Of a stretch of DNA of 64,000 nucleotides, positions 25,486 through 33,856 are shown piece after piece (positions within the stretch are counted from its first letter, which is position 1; each line of letters opens with the position of its first letter). A program made the position numbers and the translations under genes. The notes below the pieces were generated by a model, which worked only from the letters and a program-made list of their open reading frames with translations, was not told the DNA's origin and did no database searches. The DNA comes from JAWKJY01 sp041393535 (GTDB lineage Bacteria; Actinomycetota; Thermoleophilia; Gaiellales; Gaiellaceae): the NCBI GenBank assembly GCA_041393535.1, contig JAWKJY010000010.1, forward strand, positions 66,961 to 130,960, given 5' to 3'.

Positions 25486-27552
25486 CTAGGTCACCATCCC
25501 CGCGGTCTCGACCCGGATGCCCGGGACGATCTCGTTGTAGGAGATGACCGGCAGCTGCGGGAACGCCTGCTCGATCAGACGGCGCAGGTGGCGGCGAACA
25601 CGGCTCGAGCACACGAGCACGGGCCGCATTCCCATCGCGGTCGCCTGGTCGACGTAGCCCGACAGCGAGCCCACGAGCTGCTGCGCGCGGCCCGGGTCCA
25701 GTGCCAGGTACTCGCCGTCGGGCGTCTGTGCGAGCGACTCGGCGATCTCCTGCTCGAGCGTCGGGTCGAGCGAGATCGCGCGCAGCGTGTGCTCGTCGTC
25801 GACGTAGCCGGCCGTGATCGCCCGGCCGAGCGCCTGGCGCGCGTACTCCGCGAGGATGCCCGGGTCGCGCGTGAGCATCGCCTTGTCGCCGACCGCCTCG
25901 AGGATCGTCCCGAGGTCGCGGATCGAGACGCCCTCCCGGAGCAGGTGCTGCAGGACGCGCTGGACCTCGCCGACGCCGAGCCGGTCCGGGACGACGTCCT
26001 CGACCGCGGCGGAGTTCTGCTCCTTCAGCGCGTCGAGCAGCTTCTTCGTCTCCTGGCGCGTGAGCAGCTCGTCCGCGTGGCGGCGGATCGTCTCCGTCAG
26101 GTGGGTGACGACGACCGACTCGGCGTCGACGACCGTCCAGCCGAGCGCCTCCGCCTCGGAGCGGCTGCCGTCCTCGATCCAGACGGCCGGCAGGCCGAAC
26201 GCGGGCTCGACGGTGGCGATGCCCGCGAGGCCGGGGACCGCGTCGCCCGGGTTCATCGCGAGGCGGTGGCCCGGGACGATCCGGCCGCGCGCGACCTCCG
26301 CGCCGCGGACGCGGACGGCGTACTCGTGCGAGTCGAGCGTGACGTCGTCGTGGATCCGGACGGGCGCGATCACGACGCCGAGGTCGTGGGCGATCTGACG
26401 GCGGATGACGCCGACGCGCTGGAGCAGGCCTCCGCCGGCGCGCTGGTCGACGAGCGGCACGAGGCCGAAGCCGATCGCGAGCTCGAGCGGGTCGATCTGG
26501 AGCGCGCCCATCGCCGCGTCCTGCGGCGGCGGCGCCTCCGGCACGAGCGCGGCCGCCTCCTCCTCCTGGCGCTTCGCCTCCTCCGCCAGCGCCTGCTGCT
26601 TCAGCACGCGGCCGAGCATGAAGATGCCGCCGCCGACGAGCAGGAAGGGGAGCTTCGGCAGGCCGGGGACGAGCGCGAGCCCGGCGATCAGGATCCCGGC
26701 GATCATCGGCGCGCGCGGCTGCTTCAGCATCTGCTTCGCGAGGTCGCCGCCGAGGTCGCCGGACGAGGCCGAGCGCGTCACGAGCACGCCGGTCGCGGTC
26801 GAGATCAGCAGCGCGGGGATCTGCGCGGCGATGCCGTCGCCGATGGTCAGGATCGAGAAGGTCTGGAGCGCCTCCGAGAACGACATGCCGCTCTGCATGA
26901 CGCCGACGGCGATGCCGCCGACGAGGTTGATCAGCACGATCACGACGCCGGCGATCGCATCGCCCTTGACGAACTTCGAGGCGCCGTCCATCGCGCCGTA
27001 GAAGTCCGCCTCCCGCGCGATGTCGTCGCGGCGCTTGCGCGCCTCCTGGTCGGTGATCTGCCCGGCGTTCAGGTCGGCGTCGATCGCCATCTGCTTGCCG
27101 GGCATCGCGTCGAGCGTGAAGCGGGCGGCCACCTCGGCGATGCGCCCGGCGCCGTTCGTGATCACGACGAACTGGATCACGACGAGGATCAGGAAGACGA
27201 CGAGGCCGACGACGAGGTTGCCGCCGACGACGAACGAGCCGAACGAGTGGATGACGCTGCCCGCGTCCCCGTGCAGGAGGATCAGGCGCGTCACCGAGAT
27301 GTTGATCGCGAGCCGGAAGAGCGTCGTGATCAGGAGCATCGAGGGGAAGGCCGCGAAGTCCAGCGCCCTCGGCACGAACATCGTCGTGATCAGGATCCCC
27401 AGCCCCGCCGTGATGTTCAGCGTGATCAGGATGTCGAGGATCGTCGCCGGGAGCGGGACGATCATCATCACGATCACGACGACGATCGCGACGACCGCGA
27501 GCAGGTCGGCGTGCTTCAGCAGGCGCCCCCGGCCGATCGCCTTCTCGTTCAC
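25486..27552 (-). CDS. flhA: Flagellar export gate protein FlhA
   Basis: 688 aa from GTG 27552. The N-terminal half has eight predicted membrane helices. It includes the conserved FHIPEP loop region (RIAEVAARFTLDAMPGKQMAIDADLNAG, then RRDDIAREADFYGAMDGASKFVKGDAIAG). The C-terminal half is the cytosolic nonamer ring domain. FlhA forms the central ring of the type III export gate and uses the proton gradient. It follows flhB after 194 nt and has its own promoter. Confidence 0.97.
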   Translation of the reverse strand: MNEKAIGRGRLLKHADLLAVVAIVVVIVMMIVPLPATILDILITLNITAGLGILITTMFVPRALDFAAFPSMLLITTLFRLAINISVTRLILLHGDAGSVIHSFGSFVVGGNLVVGLVVFLILVVIQFVVITNGAGRIAEVAARFTLDAMPGKQMAIDADLNAGQITDQEARKRRDDIAREADFYGAMDGASKFVKGDAIAGVVIVLINLVGGIAVGVMQSGMSFSEALQTFSILTIGDGIAAQIPALLISTATGVLVTRSASSGDLGGDLAKQMLKQPRAPMIAGILIAGLALVPGLPKLPFLLVGGGIFMLGRVLKQQALAEEAKRQEEEAAALVPEAPPPQDAAMGALQIDPLELAIGFGLVPLVDQRAGGGLLQRVGVIRRQIAHDLGVVIAPVRIHDDVTLDSHEYAVRVRGAEVARGRIVPGHRLAMNPGDAVPGLAGIATVEPAFGLPAVWIEDGSRSEAEALGWTVVDAESVVVTHLTETIRRHADELLTRQETKKLLDALKEQNSAAVEDVVPDRLGVGEVQRVLQHLLREGVSIRDLGTILEAVGDKAMLTRDPGILAEYARQALGRAITAGYVDDEHTLRAISLDPTLEQEIAESLAQTPDGEYLALDPGRAQQLVGSLSGYVDQATAMGMRPVLVCSSRVRRHLRRLIEQAFPQLPVISYNEIVPGIRVETAGMVT

Positions 27553-27642
27553 GGGCGATCACCCCCGGGCAGGGGCGAGGCGCACGGCGTGGCCGGGCCA
27601 GTGCGCAGGACGGGACGACTGCCGTTCCGCAACGTAGCCGGG

Positions 27643-27669
27643 TAGTCGGCCGGGCCCGCAGCTCCTTGA
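27643..27669 (-). promoter_or_regulatory. Sigma-28-type promoter of flhA
   Basis: Minus strand: -35 TCAAGGAG (27669-27662), 11-nt spacer, -10 GCCGACTA (27650-27643), about 90 nt before flhA. A very good match to the window consensus. Confidence 0.65.
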
Positions 27670-27746
27670 GCGACGGGCGTCGCGACCGCGCGACGCCGAG
27701 CGCGCAGGGGCCCGCGGGAGCAGCGGCGCGCCGCTCCCCCGCGTCG

Positions 27747-28817
27747 CTAGGCGGTGCGGGCCCGGCTGCGCCTGGCGGTGCGGTAGACGAAGGCGAGCAC
27801 CTCGGCGACGGCGGAGTAGAACGCCTCGGGGATCATCTGGCCGAGCTCGACCTCGCGGTAGAGCGCGCGGGCGAGCGGCGGGTTCGAGAGGATCGGCACC
27901 CCGTGCTCCTCGGCGACGCGGCGGATCGCGGCGGCGACGTGGTCCTGGCCCTTCGCCACGACCTCGGGCGCGGGCACCTTGCCGTCGTAGCGCAGCGCCA
28001 CCGCGAAGTGGGTGGGGTTCGTGACGACGACGTCCGCGCTCGGCACCTCGGCGAGCATGCGGCGCCGGGCGAGCTCGAACTGGCGGCGCTTGATCTGGCC
28101 CTTGACCTCCGGAGCGACGTCGCCCTCGCGCGCCTCGCGCTTGACCTCCTCCTTGGTCATCCTCATGCCCTTCTCGTGCTGGTAGCGCTGCCACCAGGCG
28201 TCGGCGACCGCGATCAGCACGAAGGCCCCGCCCACCCAGAGGCAGACGGTGAGGACGAGCGAGGAGATCTTCGCGAGGATCGCCGCCGGCGGCAGGCCGA
28301 CCAGGATCGCGAGCTCCGGCAGCTTCGGCCAGATCGCGAGGAACGCCGCGAGGCCGACGACCCCCACCTTGACGACGTTCTTGACCAGCTCGAACAGCGA
28401 CTGCGGCCCGAACACGCGCTTGAACCCCGAGAGCGGGTTGATCTTCTTGAACGACGGGGCGACCGCCTTCGGCGTCAGCTGGAAGCCGACCTGGCTGACG
28501 CTCGCGATCAGGCCGGCGAGCGCGCCGACCGCGAAGAAGGGCGCCACGACGCCGATCGTCGCGCCGAGCGCCCAGCCCGCGACGCCGCCGATCGCCGACC
28601 GCGTGGCGAGGCTCGGGTCGCCGGCCTGCTGGAGCCCCTGGGTCATGATCTCCTGGAACTGCTCGAGCAGCCTCGGGCCCGCGATCCCGAGCACGGCGAT
28701 CGCCGCCAGCAGCACGAAGGCGGTGTTGATCTCCATCGAGCGGGCGACCTGGCCCTTCTTGCGCGCCTCCTCGCGGCGCTTGGGCGTCGCCTTCTCGGTC
28801 TTCGACGGGTCGGCCAT
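27747..28817 (-). CDS. flhB: Flagellar export protein FlhB (autocleaving switch)
   Basis: 356 aa. It starts ADPSKTEKATPKRREEARKKGQVARS (the FlhB signature) with four membrane helices to about residue 205. The linker follows, then the cytosolic domain with autocleavage site NPTH at 267-270. It switches the exporter from rod/hook to filament substrates together with FliK. It sits in the order fliR-flhB-flhA, common in Gram-positives, with 6 nt between fliR and flhB. Confidence 0.97.
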   Translation of the reverse strand: MADPSKTEKATPKRREEARKKGQVARSMEINTAFVLLAAIAVLGIAGPRLLEQFQEIMTQGLQQAGDPSLATRSAIGGVAGWALGATIGVVAPFFAVGALAGLIASVSQVGFQLTPKAVAPSFKKINPLSGFKRVFGPQSLFELVKNVVKVGVVGLAAFLAIWPKLPELAILVGLPPAAILAKISSLVLTVCLWVGGAFVLIAVADAWWQRYQHEKGMRMTKEEVKREAREGDVAPEVKGQIKRRQFELARRRMLAEVPSADVVVTNPTHFAVALRYDGKVPAPEVVAKGQDHVAAAIRRVAEEHGVPILSNPPLARALYREVELGQMIPEAFYSAVAEVLAFVYRTARRSRARTA

Positions 28818-28823
28818 CGCCGG

Positions 28824-29624
28824 CTACCCCGCGCCCAGGAAGCGGAGCGCGTCGTAGACCGCGCCCTCGAGCTCCGAGCGGACGCTCGTGGCGACGATCG
28901 GGAGCGAGACGGCCATCACGCCGAACGCGACCAGCACCTTCGCCGGCAGGCCGAGCGTGAAGACGTTCATCTGCGGCGCGGCGCGCGAGACGATGCCGAA
29001 CGCGACGTCGGTGACGACCAGGCAGATCAGCACCGGCGCGACCAGCTCGAGGCCGATGATCAGGATGTCGACGAAGCCGTGCAGCGCGAGCGCCGCGAGC
29101 GTGTCCAGGCCGGGCGTGGCCGCGAGCGGCACCACCTCGTAGGTCTTCGCGAGGCCGAGCACCATGATCTGGTCGCCGCCGGTGAGGAGGAAGACCATGG
29201 TGGCGACGAGCGCGTAGACCTGCCCGATCACGGCGTTGTGCGCGTTGTTGATCGGGTCGAGGACGGCGCCGAACGAGAAGCCGACGACCGTGTCGAGGAC
29301 CGAGGCGCCGAGCTGGATCGCGCTCGAGATGACCTGGAGCGAGAAGGCGAACGCGATCCCGACGAGCACCTCCTTCAGGATCGTCCCGGCCAGGTCGAAG
29401 CCGTCGGCGGGCAGCGTCTGGCCGTCCGTCGCGATCGAGGCCATCGGGATCGAGAGCGCGAGCGCGGCGATCGCCTTCGCACGCCGCGGGATCATCGACG
29501 ACGAGAAGATCGGGGCGAGCAGGAACAGCGGCCCGACGCGGGAGAGCGCGAGCACGAAGCCGAGGACGGTGTCCCCCGCGACGCGGGGCAGCTCGATCCC
29601 GGACAGCCCGGCGGCGACGCTCAC
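28824..29624 (-). CDS. fliR: Flagellar export protein FliR
   Basis: 266 aa with about six hydrophobic helices. FliR landmarks are LALSRVGPLFLLAPIFSSSMIPRRAK near the N-terminus and VLDTVVGFSFGAVLDPINN centrally. It belongs to the FliP5Q4R1 export channel core. GTG start at 29624, 10 nt after fliQ. The order fliO-fliP-fliQ-fliR-flhB-flhA is preserved. Confidence 0.95.
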   Translation of the reverse strand: MSVAAGLSGIELPRVAGDTVLGFVLALSRVGPLFLLAPIFSSSMIPRRAKAIAALALSIPMASIATDGQTLPADGFDLAGTILKEVLVGIAFAFSLQVISSAIQLGASVLDTVVGFSFGAVLDPINNAHNAVIGQVYALVATMVFLLTGGDQIMVLGLAKTYEVVPLAATPGLDTLAALALHGFVDILIIGLELVAPVLICLVVTDVAFGIVSRAAPQMNVFTLGLPAKVLVAFGVMAVSLPIVATSVRSELEGAVYDALRFLGAG

Positions 29625-29634
29625 CGCGGGCCGC

Positions 29635-29904
29635 TCACTTGATCATCGTGGGGATGGACTCGAAGAGGTCGTGCGTGTAGGCGACGACCTGGTCGAGCAT
29701 CCACGGGCCTGCGAGGGCGATCACGCCGGCGGTGACGAGGATCTTCGGGATGAAGGTCAGCGTCGCCTCCTGGATCTGCGTCACCGCCTGGAAGAGCGAG
29801 ATCACCAGGCCGACGACCAGCCCGGCGAGGAGGATCGGCAGCGAGACCTTCAGGGTCAGCGTCAGCGCCTGGATCGCAAGGTGGAGGACGGTGTCCTTGG
29901 TCAT
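29635..29904 (-). CDS. fliQ: Flagellar export protein FliQ
   Basis: 89 aa, two hydrophobic helices, with LPILLAGLVVGLVISLFQAVTQIQEATLTFIPKIL, the nearly invariant FliQ segment (Q-A-x-T-Q-I-Q-E). It is a component of the FliPQR export channel and has the expected length. It lies 21 nt downstream of fliP. Confidence 0.96.
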   Translation of the reverse strand: MTKDTVLHLAIQALTLTLKVSLPILLAGLVVGLVISLFQAVTQIQEATLTFIPKILVTAGVIALAGPWMLDQVVAYTHDLFESIPTMIK

Positions 29905-29925
29905 GGTCGACCCTCCCCGGCGGGG

Positions 29926-30591
29926 TCAGAGGTTGAAGGAGTTGACGACGCTCTGGGTGACCAGGTGCCACCCGTCGACGAGCACGAAGAGCAGGATCTT
30001 GAACGGGAGGCTGATGAGGACAGGGGGCAGCATCATCATCCCCATGCTCATCAGGACGGCCGAGATGATCATGTCGATCACCAGGAACGGCAGGAAGATC
30101 AGGAAGCCGATCTGGAACGCGGTCTTCAGCTCCGAGATCACGAAGGCGGGGACGAGCACGTGCGTCGGGATGTCCGCGCGCGTCTCGGGGCGCTTCAGCT
30201 TCGCGAGCTTCACGAAGAGCGCCAGGTCGCCGTCCCGCGTCTGCTTGAACATGAACGTCCGCACCGGCTCGAGCCCGCGCTCGATCGCCTGCTGCTGGGT
30301 GATCTCGCCGGCCCGGAAGGGCTTCAGCGCGACGGAGTTCACCTGGTTCAGCGTCGGGGCCATCACGAAGAGCGAGAGGAAGAAGGCGATCCCGACGAGC
30401 ACCTGGTTCGGCGGCATCGACGGCGTGCCGAGCGCGTTCCGGACGAACCCGAGGACGATCAGGATCCGGGTGAAGCCCGTGACCGCGAAGAGCAGCCCCG
30501 GGATGAACCCGATCAGGGTCAGGAGGATGAGCAGCTGGACGGCGGTGGAGCCGTTCTCCCCGGGAACCTGCAGGCCGTCGAGGTTCGGCAT
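29926..30591 (-). CDS. fliP: Flagellar export protein FliP
   Basis: 221 aa from ATG 30591. It has four membrane helices and the FliP motifs LLTLIGFIPGLLFAVTGFTRILIVLGFVRNALGTPSMPPNQVLVG and FLVIDMIISAVLMSMGMMMLPP. It lacks the long N-terminal signal region of enteric FliP, as in Gram-positives. It overlaps fliO by one base. Core of the FliPQR channel. Confidence 0.96.
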   Translation of the reverse strand: MPNLDGLQVPGENGSTAVQLLILLTLIGFIPGLLFAVTGFTRILIVLGFVRNALGTPSMPPNQVLVGIAFFLSLFVMAPTLNQVNSVALKPFRAGEITQQQAIERGLEPVRTFMFKQTRDGDLALFVKLAKLKRPETRADIPTHVLVPAFVISELKTAFQIGFLIFLPFLVIDMIISAVLMSMGMMMLPPVLISLPFKILLFVLVDGWHLVTQSVVNSFNL

Positions 30592-31166
30592 CAGCTCCTC
30601 GCCGTCAGCCGCCGGAGGCTCTCGAGCACGCCGGCCTGGCGGTCCCGCGCGACCGGGCCGATCGTCGTCCCGACGCCCATCCCGAGCGGGGGCTCGACGC
30701 CCTCGAGGATCGCCTCGAGCCGGCGCGCCGCGTCGCCGCGGTAGACCCGGATCGGCGTCACCTGGTGCTCGGCCGAGCCGAGCAGGACGAGGTCGTCCCC
30801 GACGCGCACGAGGTGCACCGCGCGGTTCTGCGCGAGCGCCGTCGTCGCGACGACGGCCATCCGCCCGTCCCCGCGCTGGCCCGCACGGGCCTTCGACGCC
30901 GTCCAGCGCTTGAGGATCCAGTAGACGCCCCAGAGCACCACGAGCACGATCAGGAGCCCGACGACGAGCCGGACCCACGCGCCCGACGAGCCCGAGGAGG
31001 CCGCCTCCTTCGTCCCCTCCTTCGCCGCGCCCGAGACCGCGTCGGGGAGCTTCGTCTGATCGCGCTCGAACGCGCCCTGCGCGGCGGGTGCCGCGAGCAG
31101 CGCGACGGCAGGCAGCGACAACGCGCACGCCAGGGCGACCAGTGACCGGGGACGACCGGGTTCCAC
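30591..31166 (-). CDS. fliO: Flagellar assembly protein FliO
   Basis: About 191 aa. It has an N-terminal hydrophobic signal-like segment, a Ser/Gly-rich exported stretch and one strong membrane helix (WVRLVVGLLIVLVVLWGVYWIL). The cytosolic FliO beta domain contains ALAQNRAVHLVRVGDDLVLLGSAEHQVTPI. FliO assists assembly of the FliP ring. GTG 31172 and GTG 31166 are both in frame. The -10 box ends only 4 nt before 31172, so a leaderless start at 31166 is more likely. Confidence 0.9.
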   Translation of the reverse strand: MEPGRPRSLVALACALSLPAVALLAAPAAQGAFERDQTKLPDAVSGAAKEGTKEAASSGSSGAWVRLVVGLLIVLVVLWGVYWILKRWTASKARAGQRGDGRMAVVATTALAQNRAVHLVRVGDDLVLLGSAEHQVTPIRVYRGDAARRLEAILEGVEPPLGMGVGTTIGPVARDRQAGVLESLRRLTARS

Positions 31167-31175
31167 CGCCACCGC

Positions 31176-31202
31176 TTATCGACCGGCGATCCGCATCGTT
31201 GA
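31176..31202 (-). promoter_or_regulatory. Sigma-28-type promoter of the fliOPQR-flhB operon
   Basis: Minus strand: -35 TCAACGAT (31202-31195), 11-nt spacer, -10 GTCGATAA (31183-31176). This is one of the closest matches to the canonical FliA -10. The predicted transcript start falls on or next to the fliO start codon. Confidence 0.7.
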
Positions 31203-31468
31203 GCGGGGCCCGCCCGACCGCTCCCCCCTCCGGGGGCCGCCCGATCGGGTGGCCCGCCTCGCGCGCGCGAGAGCGCGCGATGCGCGCGTCCCTCCACCGG
31301 GGGGACGCCCCGCCTTCCACCGGGTGAGGCGCCGGCGCCCTGACGGGCACGCCGCCATCCCCGAAACGGAGAGGGTGCGAGGTCGAGTCCGGGAATCGCC
31401 CTCGGAGCGCGTGGACACGATGCTTGAGGAGTCAGCAGCGCCCCCTGCCCCCCGGAGGTTCGAATCTC

Positions 31469-32284
31469 GTGGACACCCAAGTCGTGAGCGGCCAGCGCCC
31501 CACCGCCGAGCAGGCCGAGGGTCTCTGGCGGCGGTGGGTCGAGGTCCGCGACGTCAAGGCTCGCGACCGGCTCGTGCTCTCCTACTCGCCGATGGTGAAG
31601 TACCTGGCGAGCCGCAAGATCCGCGAGCTCCCCGCGCACTGCGAGCTCGAGGACCTGATCTCGTGCGGCCTGCTCGCGCTGATCGCCGCGGTCGACCGCT
31701 TCGACCCGAAGAAGGGGGCGACGTTCGAGCAGTACGCCTGGACGCGCGTGTCCGGCGCGATCATGGACGAGCTGCGCCGCCAGGACTGGGCCTCGCGCTC
31801 CGTCCGCCGCACCGGCCGCGAGATCGAGCGCGCCCGCGACGCCTGGCTCTCCAAGAACGGCCGCGCGCCGAGCGAGTCCGAGCTGGCCGGCGAGCTGAGC
31901 ATGACCGTCGTGGAGCTGCGCGACCGGCTCGAGGAGATCGACCGCGCCGACCTGCTCTCGCTGAACGCCCCGGCTCGCGGCACCGACGACGCCCTCTCCG
32001 TCGAGGTCGGCGACACGCTCGAGGCCCCGATCGGCACGTACGACCCGGAGCTCTCGACGCTCGCCGGCGAGCGCGCCGAGGCCGTGCGCGCCGCCATCGC
32101 CTCCCTCTCGGAGCGCGAGCAGACGATCCTCACCCTCCTCCACGTCCACCACATGCAGGGCGCCGAGATCGGTCGCCACCTGGGCGTGAGCGAGTCCCGG
32201 GTCTCCCAGATCCTCGCGTCGATCCGCCGCAAGCTGAAGGACGCGATCGACGACTACGACAAGATCGACGCCCGCGTCGCCTGA
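31469..32284 (+). CDS. fliA: RNA polymerase sigma factor of the FliA/WhiG (sigma-28) family
   Basis: 271 aa from GTG 31469, with GGAGG 11 nt upstream. Region 2 reads LVLSYSPMVKYLASRK...ELEDLISCGLLALIAAVDRFDPKKGATFEQYAWTRVSGAIMDELRRQDW, the FliA/WhiG version. Region 3 has a conserved GREIERAR. Region 4 has LSEREQTILTLLHVHHMQGAEIGRHLGVSESRVSQI. It would recognise the sigma-28-like promoters found throughout the window. It is transcribed away from the fliO operon and has no matching promoter of its own, so it may be under another sigma factor. No FlgM anti-sigma gene was identified. Confidence 0.93.
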   Translation: MDTQVVSGQRPTAEQAEGLWRRWVEVRDVKARDRLVLSYSPMVKYLASRKIRELPAHCELEDLISCGLLALIAAVDRFDPKKGATFEQYAWTRVSGAIMDELRRQDWASRSVRRTGREIERARDAWLSKNGRAPSESELAGELSMTVVELRDRLEEIDRADLLSLNAPARGTDDALSVEVGDTLEAPIGTYDPELSTLAGERAEAVRAAIASLSEREQTILTLLHVHHMQGAEIGRHLGVSESRVSQILASIRRKLKDAIDDYDKIDARVA

Positions 32285-32315
32285 CGCGGGGCCCCGCGCC
32301 TCCACCCCGGGAGAT

Positions 32316-32348
32316 CGGCCCGGCCCTCGCGGTCGGGCCGTGTCGTTT
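32316..32348 (+). terminator. Intrinsic terminator of the sigma factor gene
   Basis: 10-bp stem CGGCCCGGCC / GGTCGGGCCG (one G-U) with loop CTCGC, followed by TGTCGTTT. It lies 32 nt after the stop. Confidence 0.75.
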
Positions 32349-32420
32349 CCGGGGGCGCCCGCGCCTCGCTGCGGGCCGCTACGGATGCGGCTCGCCGACC
32401 GCCCCGCCTAGGCTCGGTGC

Positions 32421-32819
32421 ATGGTCGCCAGCACGGGCAGGTCGCGCGTCGTCCGACTCGCCTGGCTCGCCGTCGCCTACGCCGCCACCGGCCTCGCCGT
32501 GCTCGGGGTGCTCGTGCCCGTCCTGCCGACGACGCCGTTCGCGCTCCTGGCCGTGTTCGCCGCCGCGCGCGGCTCGAAGGCGTTCCACGAGCGGCTCCTG
32601 CGCGACCCCCGGCTCGGGCCCGTCGTTCGCGACTGGCAGCTCCACCGGGCGGTCGGCCGGCGACCGAAGCAGCTCGCGACGGGGACGATGGCCGTCTCCG
32701 CCGGCGTCCTCTTCGTCGCCGGCCCGTCCCTCTGGGTCGCCGTCGGCGTGACCTGCCTGATGGCCTCCGTCGGCGCCTGGCTCTGGGCCCGCCCCGAGCC
32801 GCCGCGGGAGCGGCGCTAG
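32421..32819 (+). CDS. DUF454 / YbaN-family inner membrane protein
   Basis: 132 aa. The DUF454 signature GVLVPVLPTTPFALLAVFAAARGSKAFHERLLRDPRLGPVVRDW is present, with an N-terminal helix before it and two helices after it. The function of the family is unknown, and there is no evident tie to motility. It stops 5 nt from the convergent methyltransferase-like gene. Confidence 0.85.
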   Translation: MVASTGRSRVVRLAWLAVAYAATGLAVLGVLVPVLPTTPFALLAVFAAARGSKAFHERLLRDPRLGPVVRDWQLHRAVGRRPKQLATGTMAVSAGVLFVAGPSLWVAVGVTCLMASVGAWLWARPEPPRERR

Positions 32820-32824
32820 GGCCG

Positions 32825-33856
32825 TCAGGCGGCCGCGCGCGCCGGCCGGGACGACCGCGCTGCGCGCACGAGCGCCTCGATCGAGGCGTCCGGCACGTCC
32901 CACGGAATCTCCGGGCCCTGGTTCGAGAGGACGAAGCCCGGTCCCGCGGCGGCGATCACGCGCCGGGCCTCGAACTCGACCCGCTCCGGCTCGAAGCGCA
33001 GCAGCTTGAGGTTGTTGACGTTGCCGATCAGCGCCTTGCCGGGACCGATCGCCCGGCGGGCCGCGTCGACGCGGTCGCTCTCGCCGATCAGGAAGCCGGC
33101 GACGCCCAGGTCGCGCAGGTGCGGCAGGAACGGCAGGCCGTGGCCGACGAGCTCGAGCGCGAGCAGGCCCGGCGTGCGCGCCACGAACCGCTCGAGCGCC
33201 GGGCGCGCGTCGCGCAGGAACGTCGCCTCGTCGAGGATCGTGGCGGAGGCGATGCCCTCGGCGACGACGACGAGGTCGCAGCCGGCGTCGAGCTGGGCCG
33301 AGGCCCAGCGCGACGCGTACGCGGTCGTCTTCTCGAGCAGGGTCGGCAGGAAGCGTCGCCGCACCGGCTCCGGCTCGAGCAGCAGCGAGAGGAGCTTCCG
33401 CGTGCCCATCAGCATCGTCGGCAGCGAGAACGGGCCGATCACCGCGCCGACGATCAGCTGCTGGCCCTTGACCCGCCGCGCGAGCGCCTCGGCGGCGCGC
33501 AGCGTGTGCCGGCAGTACGGGTGCCGGGTCGGGTCGGGCACGGCCACGCGCTCGATGTCCTCGTAGGACGACAGGACCATCCCGTTGACCGACGGCGGGC
33601 CGTCGTCGTGCAGGTCGATCCCGGCGCCCCACGGCAGCACGTCCTGGACGACGTGCGGCATCGCGAACACCGCGTCGTGGCCGAAGCGGTCGAGCAGCGC
33701 GAGCTGGCCCTCCGCGATCCGGCCCGGCTCGCCGAAGTAGCGCCCGAGCGGGACGCCGAGCACCCGGGCGCCCTGCATCAGGAGGACGGGCGCGACCGGC
33801 GTCACGTCGACCGGGTCGCCGAGCACCGCGGCGACGATCCGCTCCGCGCCCGTCAC
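32825..33856 (-). CDS. URO-D/MtaA-superfamily methyltransferase-like protein, thiol-activating Zn ligands missing
   Basis: 343 aa with the TIM-barrel layout of the uroporphyrinogen-decarboxylase superfamily, of which MtaA/MtbA/CmuA-type corrinoid methyltransferases are a branch. Supporting segments are GAVIGPFSLPTMLMG (135-151), VVVAEGIASATILDE, and VGHGLPFLPHLRDLGVAGFLIGES followed by IGNVNNLKLL and GFVLSNQGPEIPWDVP. MtaA-type enzymes bind Zn through an HxC pair and a later Cys near these last two places. Here they read VGHG and SNQGPEIP, with no Cys. It may therefore read or bind a methyl-corrinoid instead of methylating a thiol. GTG/ATG coupling places it 4 nt inside the end of the corrinoid receptor gene. 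Confidence 0.75.
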   Translation of the reverse strand: MTGAERIVAAVLGDPVDVTPVAPVLLMQGARVLGVPLGRYFGEPGRIAEGQLALLDRFGHDAVFAMPHVVQDVLPWGAGIDLHDDGPPSVNGMVLSSYEDIERVAVPDPTRHPYCRHTLRAAEALARRVKGQQLIVGAVIGPFSLPTMLMGTRKLLSLLLEPEPVRRRFLPTLLEKTTAYASRWASAQLDAGCDLVVVAEGIASATILDEATFLRDARPALERFVARTPGLLALELVGHGLPFLPHLRDLGVAGFLIGESDRVDAARRAIGPGKALIGNVNNLKLLRFEPERVEFEARRVIAAAGPGFVLSNQGPEIPWDVPDASIEALVRAARSSRPARAAA

